Assembly: GCF_018131185.1 (NCBI RefSeq)
Contig: NZ_JAFCJE010000007.1
Location: 1 to 64,000 of the forward strand
Direction: 5' to 3'
From: Bradyrhizobium diazoefficiens
GTDB taxonomy: Bacteria > Pseudomonadota > Alphaproteobacteria > Rhizobiales > Xanthobacteraceae
Length of the DNA: 64,000 bases
The notes under the pieces are model-generated. The model made no database searches and was not told the origin of the DNA. It saw only the letters and a list, made by a program, of their open reading frames with translations. How positions within the stretch are numbered: the first letter of the stretch is position 1; each line of letters starts with the position of its first letter. Of this stretch, positions 1 through 9,506 are shown piece after piece. A program made the translations under genes and the position numbers.

Positions 1-28
1 CACGGCATAAGCCGTCCGACCATCGCGC

Positions 29-135
29 AGGGAAGGCCGAGTGATCGGCACCACCTGTATGCTGCTGTGCGGTTCTTCCTGCGTGCGCATGTCGCGCAGC
101 GGACCGCGGGTGCCTGTCGGCACCCGGCCTTCCCT
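29..135. repeat. Long inverted-repeat element
   Basis: Two 11-base arms, AGGGAAGGCCG at 29-39 and CGGCCTTCCCT at 125-135, are exact reverse complements. They enclose a second perfect hairpin, GGGTGCC..GGCACCC at 108-125. The whole could fold into a branched structure of about 107 bases. It is noncoding and has the look of a dispersed rhizobial intergenic repeat; that classification is inferred. Confidence 0.55.
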
Positions 136-227
136 GTGCCCTCTTGGACAAGAGGGTGAGAGATGAAGCAAAGCTCGGGCGAATTAAGCCGCGAGAACGA
201 TAAGGCGTGTCTGCAACCAAACACTCC

Positions 228-320
228 GTCATTGCGAGGAGCGAAGCGACGAAGCAATCCAGGATCCCTCCGCGAAGGGATTCTGGATTGTTTCGTCGCA
301 AGGGCTCCTCGCAATGACGA
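228..320. repeat. Palindromic intergenic repeat
   Basis: The left arm (GTCATTGCGAGGAGC, then GACGAAGCAATCCAG) and the right arm (CTGGATTGTTTCGTCG, then GCTCCTCGCAATGAC) are near-perfect reverse complements around a short centre. This matches a repeat type common between genes in Bradyrhizobium and Rhodopseudomonas. A short reading frame across it (163-351) is an artefact of the repeat. The rest of 1-438 shows no gene. Confidence 0.75.
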
Positions 321-438
321 TGTGGAGAGAGTGCGCCGGCATGCCGGCTAATTATTCGGCAATCGCGGCCCGCTGGCACCGATGGACTTGCCGGTGGCAA
401 TCCGGTTCAATGGGCGAATGCTGCGTAAGGCGACAACG

Positions 439-705
439 ATGTCGAGATATCTGCTGGACCTGCTGCTGATGGTTTCCCCGGCGGCCGCGCAAGCCAAAAT
501 GCCGAAGACCAACGCGGCGCATCCCGATCCCTGTGCCCCGACCGGGCGTACTGCGGATGGCAAGCTGGTCTACGCCATGACATGCGAGACCCTGCCGGCG
601 CCGCCCCCGCAAGCCGAACGGAAGGAGGCGCCGCTGCCGGCCGCCGAGCCGGAACCGGAGACGCGGCGGAGCGGCATTTTCGGCTGGTCCTGCGACCGCA
701 GGTGA
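439..705 (+). CDS. Small secreted hypothetical protein
   Basis: 88 residues, unknown function. The N-terminus MSRYLLDLLLMVSPAAAQA reads as a short signal peptide with an AxA-type cleavage site. The mature part is Pro/Glu/Ala-rich with three cysteines and ends FGWSCDRR. A start further upstream at 382 is possible, but only the 439 start places the hydrophobic stretch at the N-terminus. It sits alone ahead of the purine genes, and no link to them is visible. Confidence 0.45.
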   Translation: MSRYLLDLLLMVSPAAAQAKMPKTNAAHPDPCAPTGRTADGKLVYAMTCETLPAPPPQAERKEAPLPAAEPEPETRRSGIFGWSCDRR

Positions 706-794
706 TGTTGCCGCGGCACTTGCGCGAAGTTGTCGGGAGTGCTCTTTGCTGGAAAGTGTCCGACGGGCCACCGGCCCCGATTCAGAGAGATGAA

Positions 795-1208
795 ATGGGC
801 AAACTCGCTATCCGTGCGGGCGATTTCAGCTTCGATGCCCGCTTCGAGGAGCAACTGGCACCCAAGACCGTCGCCGCCTTCCGCAAGGCGCTGCCGTTCG
901 AAAGCCACATCATCCATGTGCGCTGGAGCGGCGAGGGCGTATGGATGCCGCTCGGCGATCTCGATTTCGGCGTGGGCTACGAGAACCACACGAGCTACCC
1001 CGCGCCCGGCCAGATCATCCTCTATCCCGGCGGCATCAGCGAGACCGAGATCCTGCTCGCCTATGGCGGGGTGCGCTTTGCAAGCAAGATGGGCCAGCTC
1101 GCCGGCAACCATTTCATCACGCTGACCTCGGGCCTCGAGAACCTGGCGACGCTGGGCAAGAGCGTGCTGTGGAACGGCGCGCTGCCGATTCGTTTCGAGG
1201 AAGTCTGA
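795..1208 (+). CDS. DUF3830 family protein (cyclophilin-like fold)
   Basis: 137 residues. It shows the DUF3830 pattern: an early segment with HIIHVRWSGEGVWMPLG, then YENHTSYPAPGQIILYPGG and a GNHFITL stretch near the C-terminus. The family is predicted to adopt a cyclophilin-like barrel; its biochemical role is not established. The stop codon is immediately followed by the GTG start of the allantoinase gene, so the two are probably co-transcribed and translationally coupled. This suggests a role in purine or ureide metabolism, which is inference from position. The ATG at 795 was chosen because it begins the conserved sequence. Confidence 0.8.
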   Translation: MGKLAIRAGDFSFDARFEEQLAPKTVAAFRKALPFESHIIHVRWSGEGVWMPLGDLDFGVGYENHTSYPAPGQIILYPGGISETEILLAYGGVRFASKMGQLAGNHFITLTSGLENLATLGKSVLWNGALPIRFEEV

Positions 1209-2144
1209 GTGACCGACACAAGCTACCCGCGCGATCTCCGTGGCTATGGCCGCAACCCGCCGCACCCGCAATGGCCCGGCGATGCCCGGATAGCCGTGCA
1301 GTTCGTCGTCAATTTCGAGGAAGGCGGCGAGAACAACATTTTGCACGGCGACCGCGCCTCGGAAGCGTTTCTGTCCGACGTGCTCGGCGCGCAGCCCTGG
1401 CCGGGTCAGCGCCACGCCAATATCGAATCGATGTTCGAATATGGCTCGCGCGCCGGCTTCTGGCGGCTGTGGCGGATGTTCACCGCGCGCAACTGGCCGA
1501 CCACGGTGTTCGGCGTCGCTACCGCGTTGAAGCGCAATCCCGAGATCGTCGCTGCCATGAATGAGGCCGGCTGGGATATCGCCAGCCACAGCCTGAAATG
1601 GATCGAGCACAAGGACATGTCCGAGGCGCAGGAGCGCGCCGAGATCGCGGAGGCGATCCGCGTCCATACCGAAGCCACCGGCTCGCGCCCCCTCGGCTGG
1701 TACACCGGACGCTCCTCGATCAATACTAACCGCCTGCTGATGGAGGAAGGCGGCTTCCTCTATCTCTGCGACTCCTATGCCGACGATCTGCCCTATTGGA
1801 TCAAGGGCAGGAGCGGCAAGCAGCTCGTCATCCCCTATACGCTCGATGCCAACGACATGCGCTTCATCAACCCGCAGGGCTTTTCCGAAGGCGAGCAGTT
1901 CTTCACCTATTTGAAGGATGCCTTCGACGTGCTCTATGCCGAAGGCGAGAGCGCGCCGAAGATGATGTCGGTGGGCCTGCACTGCCGTCTCGCCGGCCGG
2001 CCCGGCCGCGCTGCCGGCTTGATCCGCTTCCTGGATTACATCGGCAAGCACGACCGCGTCTGGGTGCCGACGCGATTGCAGATCGCACGGCACTGGCATG
2101 ACAAGCACGCCCATCTGGCGGCCGACGCATTCGAGATCGGGTGA
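1209..2144 (+). CDS. puuE: Allantoinase, PuuE (polysaccharide deacetylase-like) type
   Basis: 311 residues, the usual family length. It is predicted to hydrolyse allantoin to allantoate in the cytoplasm. Sequence features of the metal-independent PuuE group are the opening YPRDLRGYGRNPPHPQWPG, NFEEGGENN, DIASHSLKWIEH and, near the C-terminus, LHCRLAGRPGRA. The GTG start abuts the stop of the DUF3830 gene, and the next gene begins 3 bases after this stop, so an operon is likely. Its neighbours are enzymes for the steps just before allantoin in urate breakdown, which supports the call over a carbohydrate deacetylase. Confidence 0.92.
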   Translation: MTDTSYPRDLRGYGRNPPHPQWPGDARIAVQFVVNFEEGGENNILHGDRASEAFLSDVLGAQPWPGQRHANIESMFEYGSRAGFWRLWRMFTARNWPTTVFGVATALKRNPEIVAAMNEAGWDIASHSLKWIEHKDMSEAQERAEIAEAIRVHTEATGSRPLGWYTGRSSINTNRLLMEEGGFLYLCDSYADDLPYWIKGRSGKQLVIPYTLDANDMRFINPQGFSEGEQFFTYLKDAFDVLYAEGESAPKMMSVGLHCRLAGRPGRAAGLIRFLDYIGKHDRVWVPTRLQIARHWHDKHAHLAADAFEIG

Positions 2145-2147
2145 AAG

Positions 2148-3035
2148 ATGTCGCAGATCTCGCTGGCCGATCTCAATGCAGCAAGCCACGTCGATTTTGT
2201 CGCGGCGCTCGCCAACGTCGTCGAATACTCGCCGTGGATCGCCGAGCAGCTCGCCGGCAAGCGGCCGTTCGCCGGTATCAACCAGTTGCACACGGCCCTG
2301 ATGGCGGCGATCCAGAGCGCCGAGCCTGATGTTCAGTTGGCGCTGATAAGGGCGCATCCCGATCTCGCCAACAAGACCCAGCGCGCGGCGGGCCTGACGG
2401 CAGAATCGACCGACGAGCAGAACAGTGCCGGCCTCGACCGGTTGTCGGAGGCCGAGTACGCTGCGTTCGAGCGCGTCAACAACGCCTACCGCGACAAGTT
2501 CGGCTTCCCCTACATCGTCTGCGTGCGCCGTCACACCAAGGATTCCGTGCTGCGCGACTTCGAGACGCGCTTGCGCAACATCGCAAAGACGGAGACGCGA
2601 CGCGCGATCGAGGAAATCGGCCGTATCTCCGCGCTACGGCTGGATCAGCTCGTCCTTGCCGACGACAAGTTGAAGGTGCATGGCCGGCTCTCGACCCATG
2701 TGCTGGACAATCACGTCGGCAAGCCCGCGGCCGGCATCCCGATCGAGCTGGTGGAGCTCGCGAGCCTCGGCGAGAGCCGCGTCATCGCACGCGCGGTGAC
2801 CAATGCCGACGGTCGCACCGACCAGCCGTTGATCGGCGGCCGCCCGCTGCCGATCGGCCGCTACGAGCTCAGATTCAGCGTCGCCAGATATTACGCCGAA
2901 CGCAATGTGCCGCTGTCCGACCCGCCCTTCCTCGACGATATCCCGCTGCGCTTTGCGATCGGCGAGCCGGAAAGCCACTATCACGTTCCCTTGCTGGTCA
3001 CGCCCTGGAGCTATTCGACCTATCGCGGCAGTTAA
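2148..3035 (+). CDS. uraD-uraH: Bifunctional OHCU decarboxylase / 5-hydroxyisourate hydrolase
   Basis: 295 residues made of two fused enzymes. Residues 1-165 form the OHCU decarboxylase domain, with PFAGINQLH, IRAHPDLA and FGFPYIVCVRRHTKDS motifs. Residues 175-295 form the transthyretin-like hydroxyisourate hydrolase, opening LSTHVLDNHVGKPAAG and ending in the signature YSTYRGS. Together they convert 5-hydroxyisourate to S-allantoin, the substrate of the allantoinase encoded just upstream. The fusion is known in other bacteria. The 3' end overlaps by 4 bases the convergent permease gene. Confidence 0.93.
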   Translation: MSQISLADLNAASHVDFVAALANVVEYSPWIAEQLAGKRPFAGINQLHTALMAAIQSAEPDVQLALIRAHPDLANKTQRAAGLTAESTDEQNSAGLDRLSEAEYAAFERVNNAYRDKFGFPYIVCVRRHTKDSVLRDFETRLRNIAKTETRRAIEEIGRISALRLDQLVLADDKLKVHGRLSTHVLDNHVGKPAAGIPIELVELASLGESRVIARAVTNADGRTDQPLIGGRPLPIGRYELRFSVARYYAERNVPLSDPPFLDDIPLRFAIGEPESHYHVPLLVTPWSYSTYRGS

Positions 3036-4429
3036 ACGTGTTGCGCGGATGAGGCGACCGTCGCCGCGTCCGCCTCCGCTGTCGCGCCGCCGCTCAGGCC
3101 GTTGAAGAAGGCATTGAGCAGCACGGAAACGATCGCGCAGAGCAGGATGCCGGACTCCAGCAGCGGCTGGAGATCGTGGGGCATATTCCGGAAAAAGCCG
3201 GGGGCGGCGAGCGGGATCAGGCCGAAGCCGATCGAGACCGCGACGATGAACAGATTGTAGCGGTTGTTGCGGAAATCGACCGAGGTGAGGATGCGCGCGC
3301 CTGTTGCGGCTACCATGCCGAACATCACGAGGCCTGCGCCGCCGAGCACGACCAGCGGCACCGCCTCGACCAATGCGGCCAGCTTCGGCAACAAGCCGAG
3401 CACGAGCATGATGCAACCGCCCGTCACGGTCACCCAGCGCGAGCGCACGGCAGTGACCGAGACGAGGCCGACATTTTGCGAGAACGAGGTGTACGGAAAG
3501 GTGTTGAAGATGCCGCCGAGCAGCGTGCCGACGCCGTCCGCGCGCAGGCCCCGGCTCAGCGCCTCGCGGTCGACGGTCTTGCCGGTGATGTCGCCGAGTG
3601 CGAGGAACATGCCCAGCGATTCGATCATCACCACGATCATGACGACGCACATGGTCATAACGGGCACCAGATGGAATTGCGGCATGCCGAAGCGGAAAGG
3701 GATGATCGGCGCGCCCCAGGAGGCGGCGGCGACCTTGTCGAAATGCATCACGCCCAGAATGCTCGCGAGCACGGCGCCGGCGATGATGCCGAGCAGCACC
3801 GAGACATTGGCGAGGAAGCCGGTACCCCATTTGATCAGGCCGAGAATGAACAGCAGCACGAACAACGAGATGCCGAGGCCCTGCAGTTGGCCATAGGCCG
3901 GATTGGGAAAGCTGCCGGCGACGCCGTCGACCATCTTGGTCAGTGTCGGCAGGCCGCCGCCGGCCCAGTTGATGCCGACGCGCATCAAGGAGATGCCGAT
4001 GATCAGAATGATGCTGCCGGTGACCACCGGAGGAAACAGCGGCAACAGTCTGCTGACGAACGGTGCGACGATGATGCCGAAGATGCCCGCGGCGATGACG
4101 GAGCCGTAGATGCCGAGCAGACCGATATCAGGCGCTGCCGCCATCGACAGCATCGGACCGACTGACGCGAACGTCACGCCCATCATCACGGGCAGGCGAA
4201 TGCCGACGCCGGGGAAGCCGATGCATTGCACCAGCGTCGCGAGCCCGCAGGCGAACAGGTCGGCGCTGATCAGGAAGGCGACATCCTCGGGCGGCAGCTT
4301 CAATGCGCGTCCGATGATCAGCGGCACGGCGATCGCGCCGGCATACATCACCAGCACATGCTGGAGCCCGAGCGCCAAGAGGCGTGGGACCGGCAGGACC
4401 TCGTCGACGGGATGGACTTCGCTGGACAT
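3032..4429 (-). CDS. Xanthine/urate permease, nucleobase:cation symporter-2 family
   Basis: 465 residues, about 12-14 membrane segments. It should import xanthine or urate across the inner membrane with protons. The family look includes LALGLQHVLVMYAGAIAVPLIIG at the start and the conserved FSQNVGLVSVTAVRSRWV region (QNxG motif). The chosen start has a GGGAGG ribosome binding site just upstream. Transcription is with the dehydrogenase genes at 4447-7994, with 17 bases between. Whether it prefers urate, xanthine or uracil cannot be read from sequence; context favours purines. Confidence 0.9.
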   Translation of the reverse strand: MSSEVHPVDEVLPVPRLLALGLQHVLVMYAGAIAVPLIIGRALKLPPEDVAFLISADLFACGLATLVQCIGFPGVGIRLPVMMGVTFASVGPMLSMAAAPDIGLLGIYGSVIAAGIFGIIVAPFVSRLLPLFPPVVTGSIILIIGISLMRVGINWAGGGLPTLTKMVDGVAGSFPNPAYGQLQGLGISLFVLLFILGLIKWGTGFLANVSVLLGIIAGAVLASILGVMHFDKVAAASWGAPIIPFRFGMPQFHLVPVMTMCVVMIVVMIESLGMFLALGDITGKTVDREALSRGLRADGVGTLLGGIFNTFPYTSFSQNVGLVSVTAVRSRWVTVTGGCIMLVLGLLPKLAALVEAVPLVVLGGAGLVMFGMVAATGARILTSVDFRNNRYNLFIVAVSIGFGLIPLAAPGFFRNMPHDLQPLLESGILLCAIVSVLLNAFFNGLSGGATAEADAATVASSAQHV

Positions 4430-4446
4430 CGATGAGACCTCCCAAC

Positions 4447-7170
4447 CTAACCAAACTTGTCGAGCAACGCGGGAAACAGCCGGTCCGGCTTGAAGGGCGG
4501 CGCGGTGAAGCGGATGCCGGTTGCATTGGCGATGGCGTTGCCGAGCGCGGCGGCGACCGGATTGTATGGGCTCTCGCTCATCGACTTTGCGCCAAGCGGC
4601 CCGATCGTGTCGGACGTGTCGGCGAAGAACACCTCCGTGCGCGGCACGTCGGCGAACGAGGGCAGGTGATAGTCGCGGAATTTCGGGTTGGCGACGCGGC
4701 CGTTGGCGTCGATCACCATCTCCTCGTAGAGCGCAGCGCCGAGCGCCTGCGCGACGCCGCCTTCGACCTGACCGCGGCACTGCATGGGGTTGGCGACGAC
4801 ACCGGCGTCCGCCGCCTGCACGCTCCTGAGAATCCTGAGCTCGCCGGTGCCCTTGTTTACGGCGATGCGAAACCCCTGGACGTTGAAGCCGACCGAACGC
4901 GGCGTGCCCGTGGAATTACCGCGGGCGGCAAATGGCTGTCCGCGTGCGCGCGCGAGCTTCGCCAGCTCGGCAAAAGGCATGCGCCGGACGCCGCTGACGA
5001 CGGCATTGTCCTCGAGCACGCAGGCCTGAACGTCGCACAGCCAGGCATCGGCCGCCGCCGCCTTCAGCTCGGTCGCAAGCTGCATGGAAGCAGCATGCGT
5101 CGCCTTGCCGGCGACGAAGGTGCCGGCGCTGCCATAGGCGCCGGTGTCGTGGCCGCCATGGGCGGTATCGGACTGGCGCAGACGGATTCGGTCGACGGTG
5201 GTCGCGAGCGTGGTTGCTGCGATCTGCCGGTGCACCGTGCTGGTACCGTTGCCGAATTCGGCCGTGCCGACGGTGAGGTCGAAGCCGCCGTCCTCGTTGA
5301 GCGCAATCATGGCGTCGGCGATGTGCCCGGCCGGCGGTGCGGAGTCGATCATGGTGAGGGCGATGCCGTCGCCGAGCAGCCATTCCGGCGAAAGCTCCGG
5401 CTGCGGCCCGCCGGCCTGCATGGCGCGCTCGACGAGGTCGAGGCATTGGTCGAGCCCGTAGGAGCCATAGACGACGTCGTGAAATTCGGACGGCGGCGGC
5501 GACAGCATGGGGTCGCCGAGCCTGACGATGTTACGCCGGCGCATCTCGTAGGGGCTGATGCCGAGCTGCCTCGCCAGCTCGTCGATCGCGGCTTCCACCG
5601 CGATCAGCGCCTGCGGCAGGCCGTAGCCGCGAAACGCCCCCGCCGGCACGGTGTTGGTGTAGACGGCGGCGCCGTCGACCCGCTTGTTCGGACAATTGTA
5701 CACGCTGATGGACTCGGCCAGCGCATGGAACATCACCGGGCCGGCGTGATTGCCGTAAGCTCCGGTGTTGGAGAGCACGTCGAGCTGAAGCGCGGTGAGT
5801 TTGCCGTCGGCATCGGCGCCGGCCTTGATATGGACCCGCATCGGGTGCCGCGTCGAGGTCGCGATGAACTGCTCCTCGCGCGTGAGTTCCAGCTTCACGG
5901 GACGTCCGGTCCTCAGCGCAGCGAGCGCAAGGATGTCCTCGACGAACATCTCCTGCTTGCCGCCAAAGCCGCCGCCGACGCGCTCGCAGAACACGCGGAC
6001 CTTGTCCATGGGGAGCTCAAAGATGTCCGCCAGTGCGCGGCGGGTCAGGAACGGGACCTGGGTGGAGGTGCGGACGTTGAGCACGCCGGAAGGATCGAGC
6101 CAGGCGAGGCCGCCATGGGTCTCCAACGCGGCGTGCTGTACGCGATGACTGTGGAAGGTGCCCTCGAAGGTGACGGCGGACGTCGCGAGCGCCGCCGCGA
6201 CGTCACCGAACTCACCATGCGTCTCCGCGGCGAGGTTGCGCTTGGCGTCGGCGATGCGGTTCGCGGTGGTGCGGTCAGGATGAATGACGGGCGCGCCCGG
6301 CGCCATCGCCTGCTCCGGATCGATCAGCGCGGGGAGAACCTCATATTCGACCTTGATCCGCCGGCACGCCTCCTCTGAGGCGGCTTCGCTCTCGGCGACG
6401 ACGGCTGCAACCCGCTGTCCGATGAAGCGGACGACGTCGTCGAGAATGCGGGTGTCCTCCGGGTCCATCCAGTCCATCTCGTGCCGCGCAGTCGAGATCA
6501 GGACCGATGGTGCATCCTCATGCGTCAGCACCGCATGAACGCCGGGAACGCGAAGGGCGTCCGACTTGTCGATCGCGACGATCCTGGCGTGGGCGTGAGG
6601 TGACCGAACCAGCTTGATGTGCAGCAGGCCGTCGATGGCGGTGTCGAAAGTGTAGCGGGCCGCGCCGCGCACGATGTCGGGGCCCGCCGGCGCCGGCAGA
6701 CTGCGGCCGAATGCGGCACCGGCCTCGACGCTCGCCTCGACATTGGTCTTGCCGAGGATCGCATCCTCGATCGAGCGGTAGCCGGTACAGCGGCAGATAT
6801 TGCCCTTCAACGCCGTGCCGAGATCGGTGCGCTGGGCCTGGTTCAGCGAGGCGCAGGTCAGGATCATGCCGGCGGTGCAGAAGCCGCATTGAAAGCCTTG
6901 CGCATCGAGGAAGGCCTGCTGCATCGGATGGTCGCCGTGCTCCCCGCCAAGACCTTCGATCGTGGTCACGCTGCGTCCCTCGGCGCGGAACGCCGGAATC
7001 AGGCAGCTATGCACGGGCTCGCCGTCGAGCAGCACGGTGCAGGCGCCGCAATCGCCGGCATCGCAGCCTTTCTTCACGCCGAAATGGCCGAGCTCGCGCA
7101 GGAACGTGCGCAGGCACTGGCCGGCGCGTGGCGCTTGCGAAAATGGCTTGCCGTTGATCTCGAAGCTCAT
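4447..7170 (-). CDS. Xanthine dehydrogenase, fused FeS and molybdopterin chain
   Basis: 907 residues; predicted to oxidise hypoxanthine/xanthine to urate with the FAD subunit encoded upstream. Residues 1-80 are a plant-type 2Fe-2S domain with Cys36, Cys41, Cys44 and Cys56. Residues 80-140 are the second 2Fe-2S domain with Cys95, Cys98, Cys126 and Cys128 (QCGFC and CRCTG). From about 160 to the end are the aldehyde oxidase/xanthine dehydrogenase molybdopterin domains, with GGGFGGKQEM and, near the C-terminus, a SMSES segment carrying the probable catalytic Glu. The FeS-Mo fusion with a separate FAD chain is less common than the three-subunit XdhABC form. It overlaps the FAD gene by 4 bases. 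Substrate is inferred from the purine neighbours. Confidence 0.9.
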   Translation of the reverse strand: MSFEINGKPFSQAPRAGQCLRTFLRELGHFGVKKGCDAGDCGACTVLLDGEPVHSCLIPAFRAEGRSVTTIEGLGGEHGDHPMQQAFLDAQGFQCGFCTAGMILTCASLNQAQRTDLGTALKGNICRCTGYRSIEDAILGKTNVEASVEAGAAFGRSLPAPAGPDIVRGAARYTFDTAIDGLLHIKLVRSPHAHARIVAIDKSDALRVPGVHAVLTHEDAPSVLISTARHEMDWMDPEDTRILDDVVRFIGQRVAAVVAESEAASEEACRRIKVEYEVLPALIDPEQAMAPGAPVIHPDRTTANRIADAKRNLAAETHGEFGDVAAALATSAVTFEGTFHSHRVQHAALETHGGLAWLDPSGVLNVRTSTQVPFLTRRALADIFELPMDKVRVFCERVGGGFGGKQEMFVEDILALAALRTGRPVKLELTREEQFIATSTRHPMRVHIKAGADADGKLTALQLDVLSNTGAYGNHAGPVMFHALAESISVYNCPNKRVDGAAVYTNTVPAGAFRGYGLPQALIAVEAAIDELARQLGISPYEMRRRNIVRLGDPMLSPPPSEFHDVVYGSYGLDQCLDLVERAMQAGGPQPELSPEWLLGDGIALTMIDSAPPAGHIADAMIALNEDGGFDLTVGTAEFGNGTSTVHRQIAATTLATTVDRIRLRQSDTAHGGHDTGAYGSAGTFVAGKATHAASMQLATELKAAAADAWLCDVQACVLEDNAVVSGVRRMPFAELAKLARARGQPFAARGNSTGTPRSVGFNVQGFRIAVNKGTGELRILRSVQAADAGVVANPMQCRGQVEGGVAQALGAALYEEMVIDANGRVANPKFRDYHLPSFADVPRTEVFFADTSDTIGPLGAKSMSESPYNPVAAALGNAIANATGIRFTAPPFKPDRLFPALLDKFG

Positions 7171-7994
7171 GAGGGCCCTCCGGCCAGGAGTTCGCCGCGG
7201 ATCTCCTCGCCGAGCCGCAGTGTCATGTGCTTGCGCCAGAGCGGCTGGCCGTGGATGTCGGTGTGGTACAGCTCATCGGTGATCTGCTGCACCAGCGCGG
7301 CACGAAGCGCGCTCGCATCCGGGACTTTGCGAAAGAGGAGCTGGATCGGCCGCACGGTCGATGCGGTGATTGTGAGCGTCAGGGTGCCATCGGTATCAAG
7401 GCTGCCGACGAGAAGCGCCGCCGAGCGGCCGACAGGCGCCAGCGAGATCTGGCGAAAGGCGGTGCGGCGCTTCAACGCGGCAATCGGAATATCGATCTGG
7501 CGAAGCAGATCGCCCGGCGTCAGGCGATTGCGCTGGTTGCCGGTGACGAACTCGGCGACAGGAATTCGCTGTTCGCCGCCGCCGGCCTTCCAGATGGTGC
7601 AGACGCCGTCGAGCGCGGCGGTGAGCGAGATCATCGGTCCCGCCGGCAGCGACATGCAGAGATTGCCGCCGACGGTCGCGGTCTTCCAGATCTTGAACGA
7701 GGCAAGGAACGCACGGCAGCACTGGCCGATCAGCGGTGCTGCGAGCCAGTCAGGCGGGCAGGCGAGACCATCGAGCTCTGCGATGGTGCAGGTGGCGGCC
7801 ACCGAGAGATGGCGCTCCGTAATCGTCAGCGCCGGCCATTTCAAATCGGTAAGATCGATCAGCCGCGTCAGCTGCGTTTGCGGCTCCGAGAACAGCCAGG
7901 TGCCGCCCGCGAGCCAGGCGTCCCCTGTCGTCCAGTCAGGCAGTTGCGCGCGCGATTGCGGACGGGCGATCGCTGTGATGGTATTCAAATCCAT
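7167..7994 (-). CDS. Xanthine dehydrogenase FAD-binding subunit
   Basis: 275 residues, the usual length for the FAD chain of molybdenum hydroxylases. It has the AGGTWL turn near the N-terminus and TVGGNLCMSLPAGPM in the middle, both of which contact FAD in the family. It would pass electrons from the FeS clusters of the fused chain to NAD+ or another acceptor. Its stop overlaps the next start (ATGA), which points to a coupled operon ending with the permease at 3032-4429. The gene is divergent from the amidohydrolase at 8142. Confidence 0.9.
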   Translation of the reverse strand: MDLNTITAIARPQSRAQLPDWTTGDAWLAGGTWLFSEPQTQLTRLIDLTDLKWPALTITERHLSVAATCTIAELDGLACPPDWLAAPLIGQCCRAFLASFKIWKTATVGGNLCMSLPAGPMISLTAALDGVCTIWKAGGGEQRIPVAEFVTGNQRNRLTPGDLLRQIDIPIAALKRRTAFRQISLAPVGRSAALLVGSLDTDGTLTLTITASTVRPIQLLFRKVPDASALRAALVQQITDELYHTDIHGQPLWRKHMTLRLGEEIRGELLAGGPS

Positions 7995-8141
7995 GGCTGC
8001 GCCAAAGCTTCGCCCCGGTGAATCGTGCGCATGAGTCTTGCAAGACCGGAGCCAAGTCGCAACAACAAGTCGCAGCGGGATGGTGTTCAGGCTGGTGCCA
8101 GCCTTGTGAGCCTGCCGTCAGGGGATGCGAGGAGCGGGATC

Positions 8142-9491
8142 ATGAGCGATTCAATGCCGATCTGGATCAGGGATCCCCTGGCCATCCTCGCGGGTGGTGC
8201 CGAGCGCGGGATCGTGGTGAAGGACGGCCGGATCGTCGAGCTCGTCCCGGCCGGGGGCACGCCTGCGACCGCTGATGTCGCGGTGTTCGATGCGGCCGAA
8301 CACGTGGTGCTGCCGGGCCTGATCAACACCCATCATCATTTCTACCAGACGCTGACGCGTGCGCTGCCGGCGGCGATGGACCGCGAGCTGTTCCCTTGGC
8401 TACAGGCGCTCTATCAGGTGTGGGCGCGGCTGACGCCTGAAGCGCTCGAGCTCGGCGTCACCGTGGCGATGTCCGAGCTGCTGCTCTCCGGCTGCACCAC
8501 CACGACGGATCATCACTACGTCTTCCCCGCGGGGCTCGAAGACGCCGTCGATATCGAGGTCGGTGTTGCAAGGCGGCTCGGCATGCGCGTGCTGCTGACG
8601 CGCGGCTCGATGAATTTGTCGCAACGCGACGGCGGCCTGCCGCCCGACAGCGTCGTGCAGGACGAGGACACCATTCTCGCCGACAGCGCGCGCGTGGTGG
8701 CGAAGCATCACCAGCGCGGCGCGGATGCGATGGTGCAGATCGCGCTGGCGCCGTGCTCGCCGTTTTCCGTGACGACCTCGCTGATGCGCGCCACCGCCGA
8801 TCTCGCAGAAAAACTCGACGTGCGCCTGCATACCCACCTCGCCGAGACCGAGGACGAGAACAAATTCTGCGAGCAGATGTATGGCTGCCGCCCGCTCGAC
8901 TATCTCGAGCAATGCGGCTGGCTCAATGCGCGCACGTGGCTGGCCCATGGCATTTTCTTCAATGCGGACGAGATGAAGCGGCTCGGCAAGGCCAGAACGA
9001 CCATCAGCCATTGCGCGTGCAGCAATCAGTTGCTGGCCTCCGGCTGCTGTCCGGTGTGCGAAATGGAGGAGGCCGGGGTCGGGATCGGGATCGGCGTCGA
9101 CGGCTCGGCCTCGAACGACGGCTCGAACCTGATGCAGGAGGTTCGCGCCGCCTTCCTGCTGCAACGGGCGCGCTATGGCGTGACCAAGGTCAGCCACAAG
9201 GATGCGCTGCGCTGGGCCACCAAGGGATCGGCGGCCTGCGTCGGACGGCCGGAACTCGGCGAAATCGCAGTCGGAAAGGCCGCCGATCTCGCGCTCTTCA
9301 AGCTCGACGAATTGCGCTTCTCCGGCCATGGCGATCCCCTGGCCGCCCTGGTGCTATGCGGGGCGCATCGGGCAGACCGGGTGATGGTGGCGGGACGATG
9401 GGCCGTGATCGACGGCGCGATTCCGGGCCTCGATGTCGCCGACCTCATCCGCCGCCACAGCTCGGCCGGGCGGGCCATGCAGGCCGGATAG
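8142..9491 (+). CDS. 8-oxoguanine/guanine deaminase-type amidohydrolase
   Basis: 449 residues of the metal-dependent amidohydrolase family (AtzB/TrzN, guanine deaminase and 8-oxoguanine deaminase branch). Metal ligands are visible in LPGLINTHHHFYQTLTRA, in RLHTHLAETEDE and in the GVDGSASNDGSNL segment near residue 320. The ATG at 8142 was chosen because GGAGCGGG lies just upstream and family proteins begin here. 8-oxoguanine deamination gives urate, which fits the flanking urate genes; guanine or cytosine are alternatives. It is divergent from the xanthine dehydrogenase genes, so the 147 bases between probably hold both promoters. Confidence 0.85.
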   Translation: MSDSMPIWIRDPLAILAGGAERGIVVKDGRIVELVPAGGTPATADVAVFDAAEHVVLPGLINTHHHFYQTLTRALPAAMDRELFPWLQALYQVWARLTPEALELGVTVAMSELLLSGCTTTTDHHYVFPAGLEDAVDIEVGVARRLGMRVLLTRGSMNLSQRDGGLPPDSVVQDEDTILADSARVVAKHHQRGADAMVQIALAPCSPFSVTTSLMRATADLAEKLDVRLHTHLAETEDENKFCEQMYGCRPLDYLEQCGWLNARTWLAHGIFFNADEMKRLGKARTTISHCACSNQLLASGCCPVCEMEEAGVGIGIGVDGSASNDGSNLMQEVRAAFLLQRARYGVTKVSHKDALRWATKGSAACVGRPELGEIAVGKAADLALFKLDELRFSGHGDPLAALVLCGAHRADRVMVAGRWAVIDGAIPGLDVADLIRRHSSAGRAMQAG

Positions 9492-9506
9492 GGACAGGAA
9501 TTGAAA

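Noticed and set aside
570..2534. 654-residue minus-strand frame
   Set aside because: It is the antisense of the DUF3830, allantoinase and OHCU decarboxylase genes, which have clear family motifs.
4384..6378. 664-residue plus-strand frame
   Set aside because: Antisense of the xanthine dehydrogenase gene; no motifs of its own.
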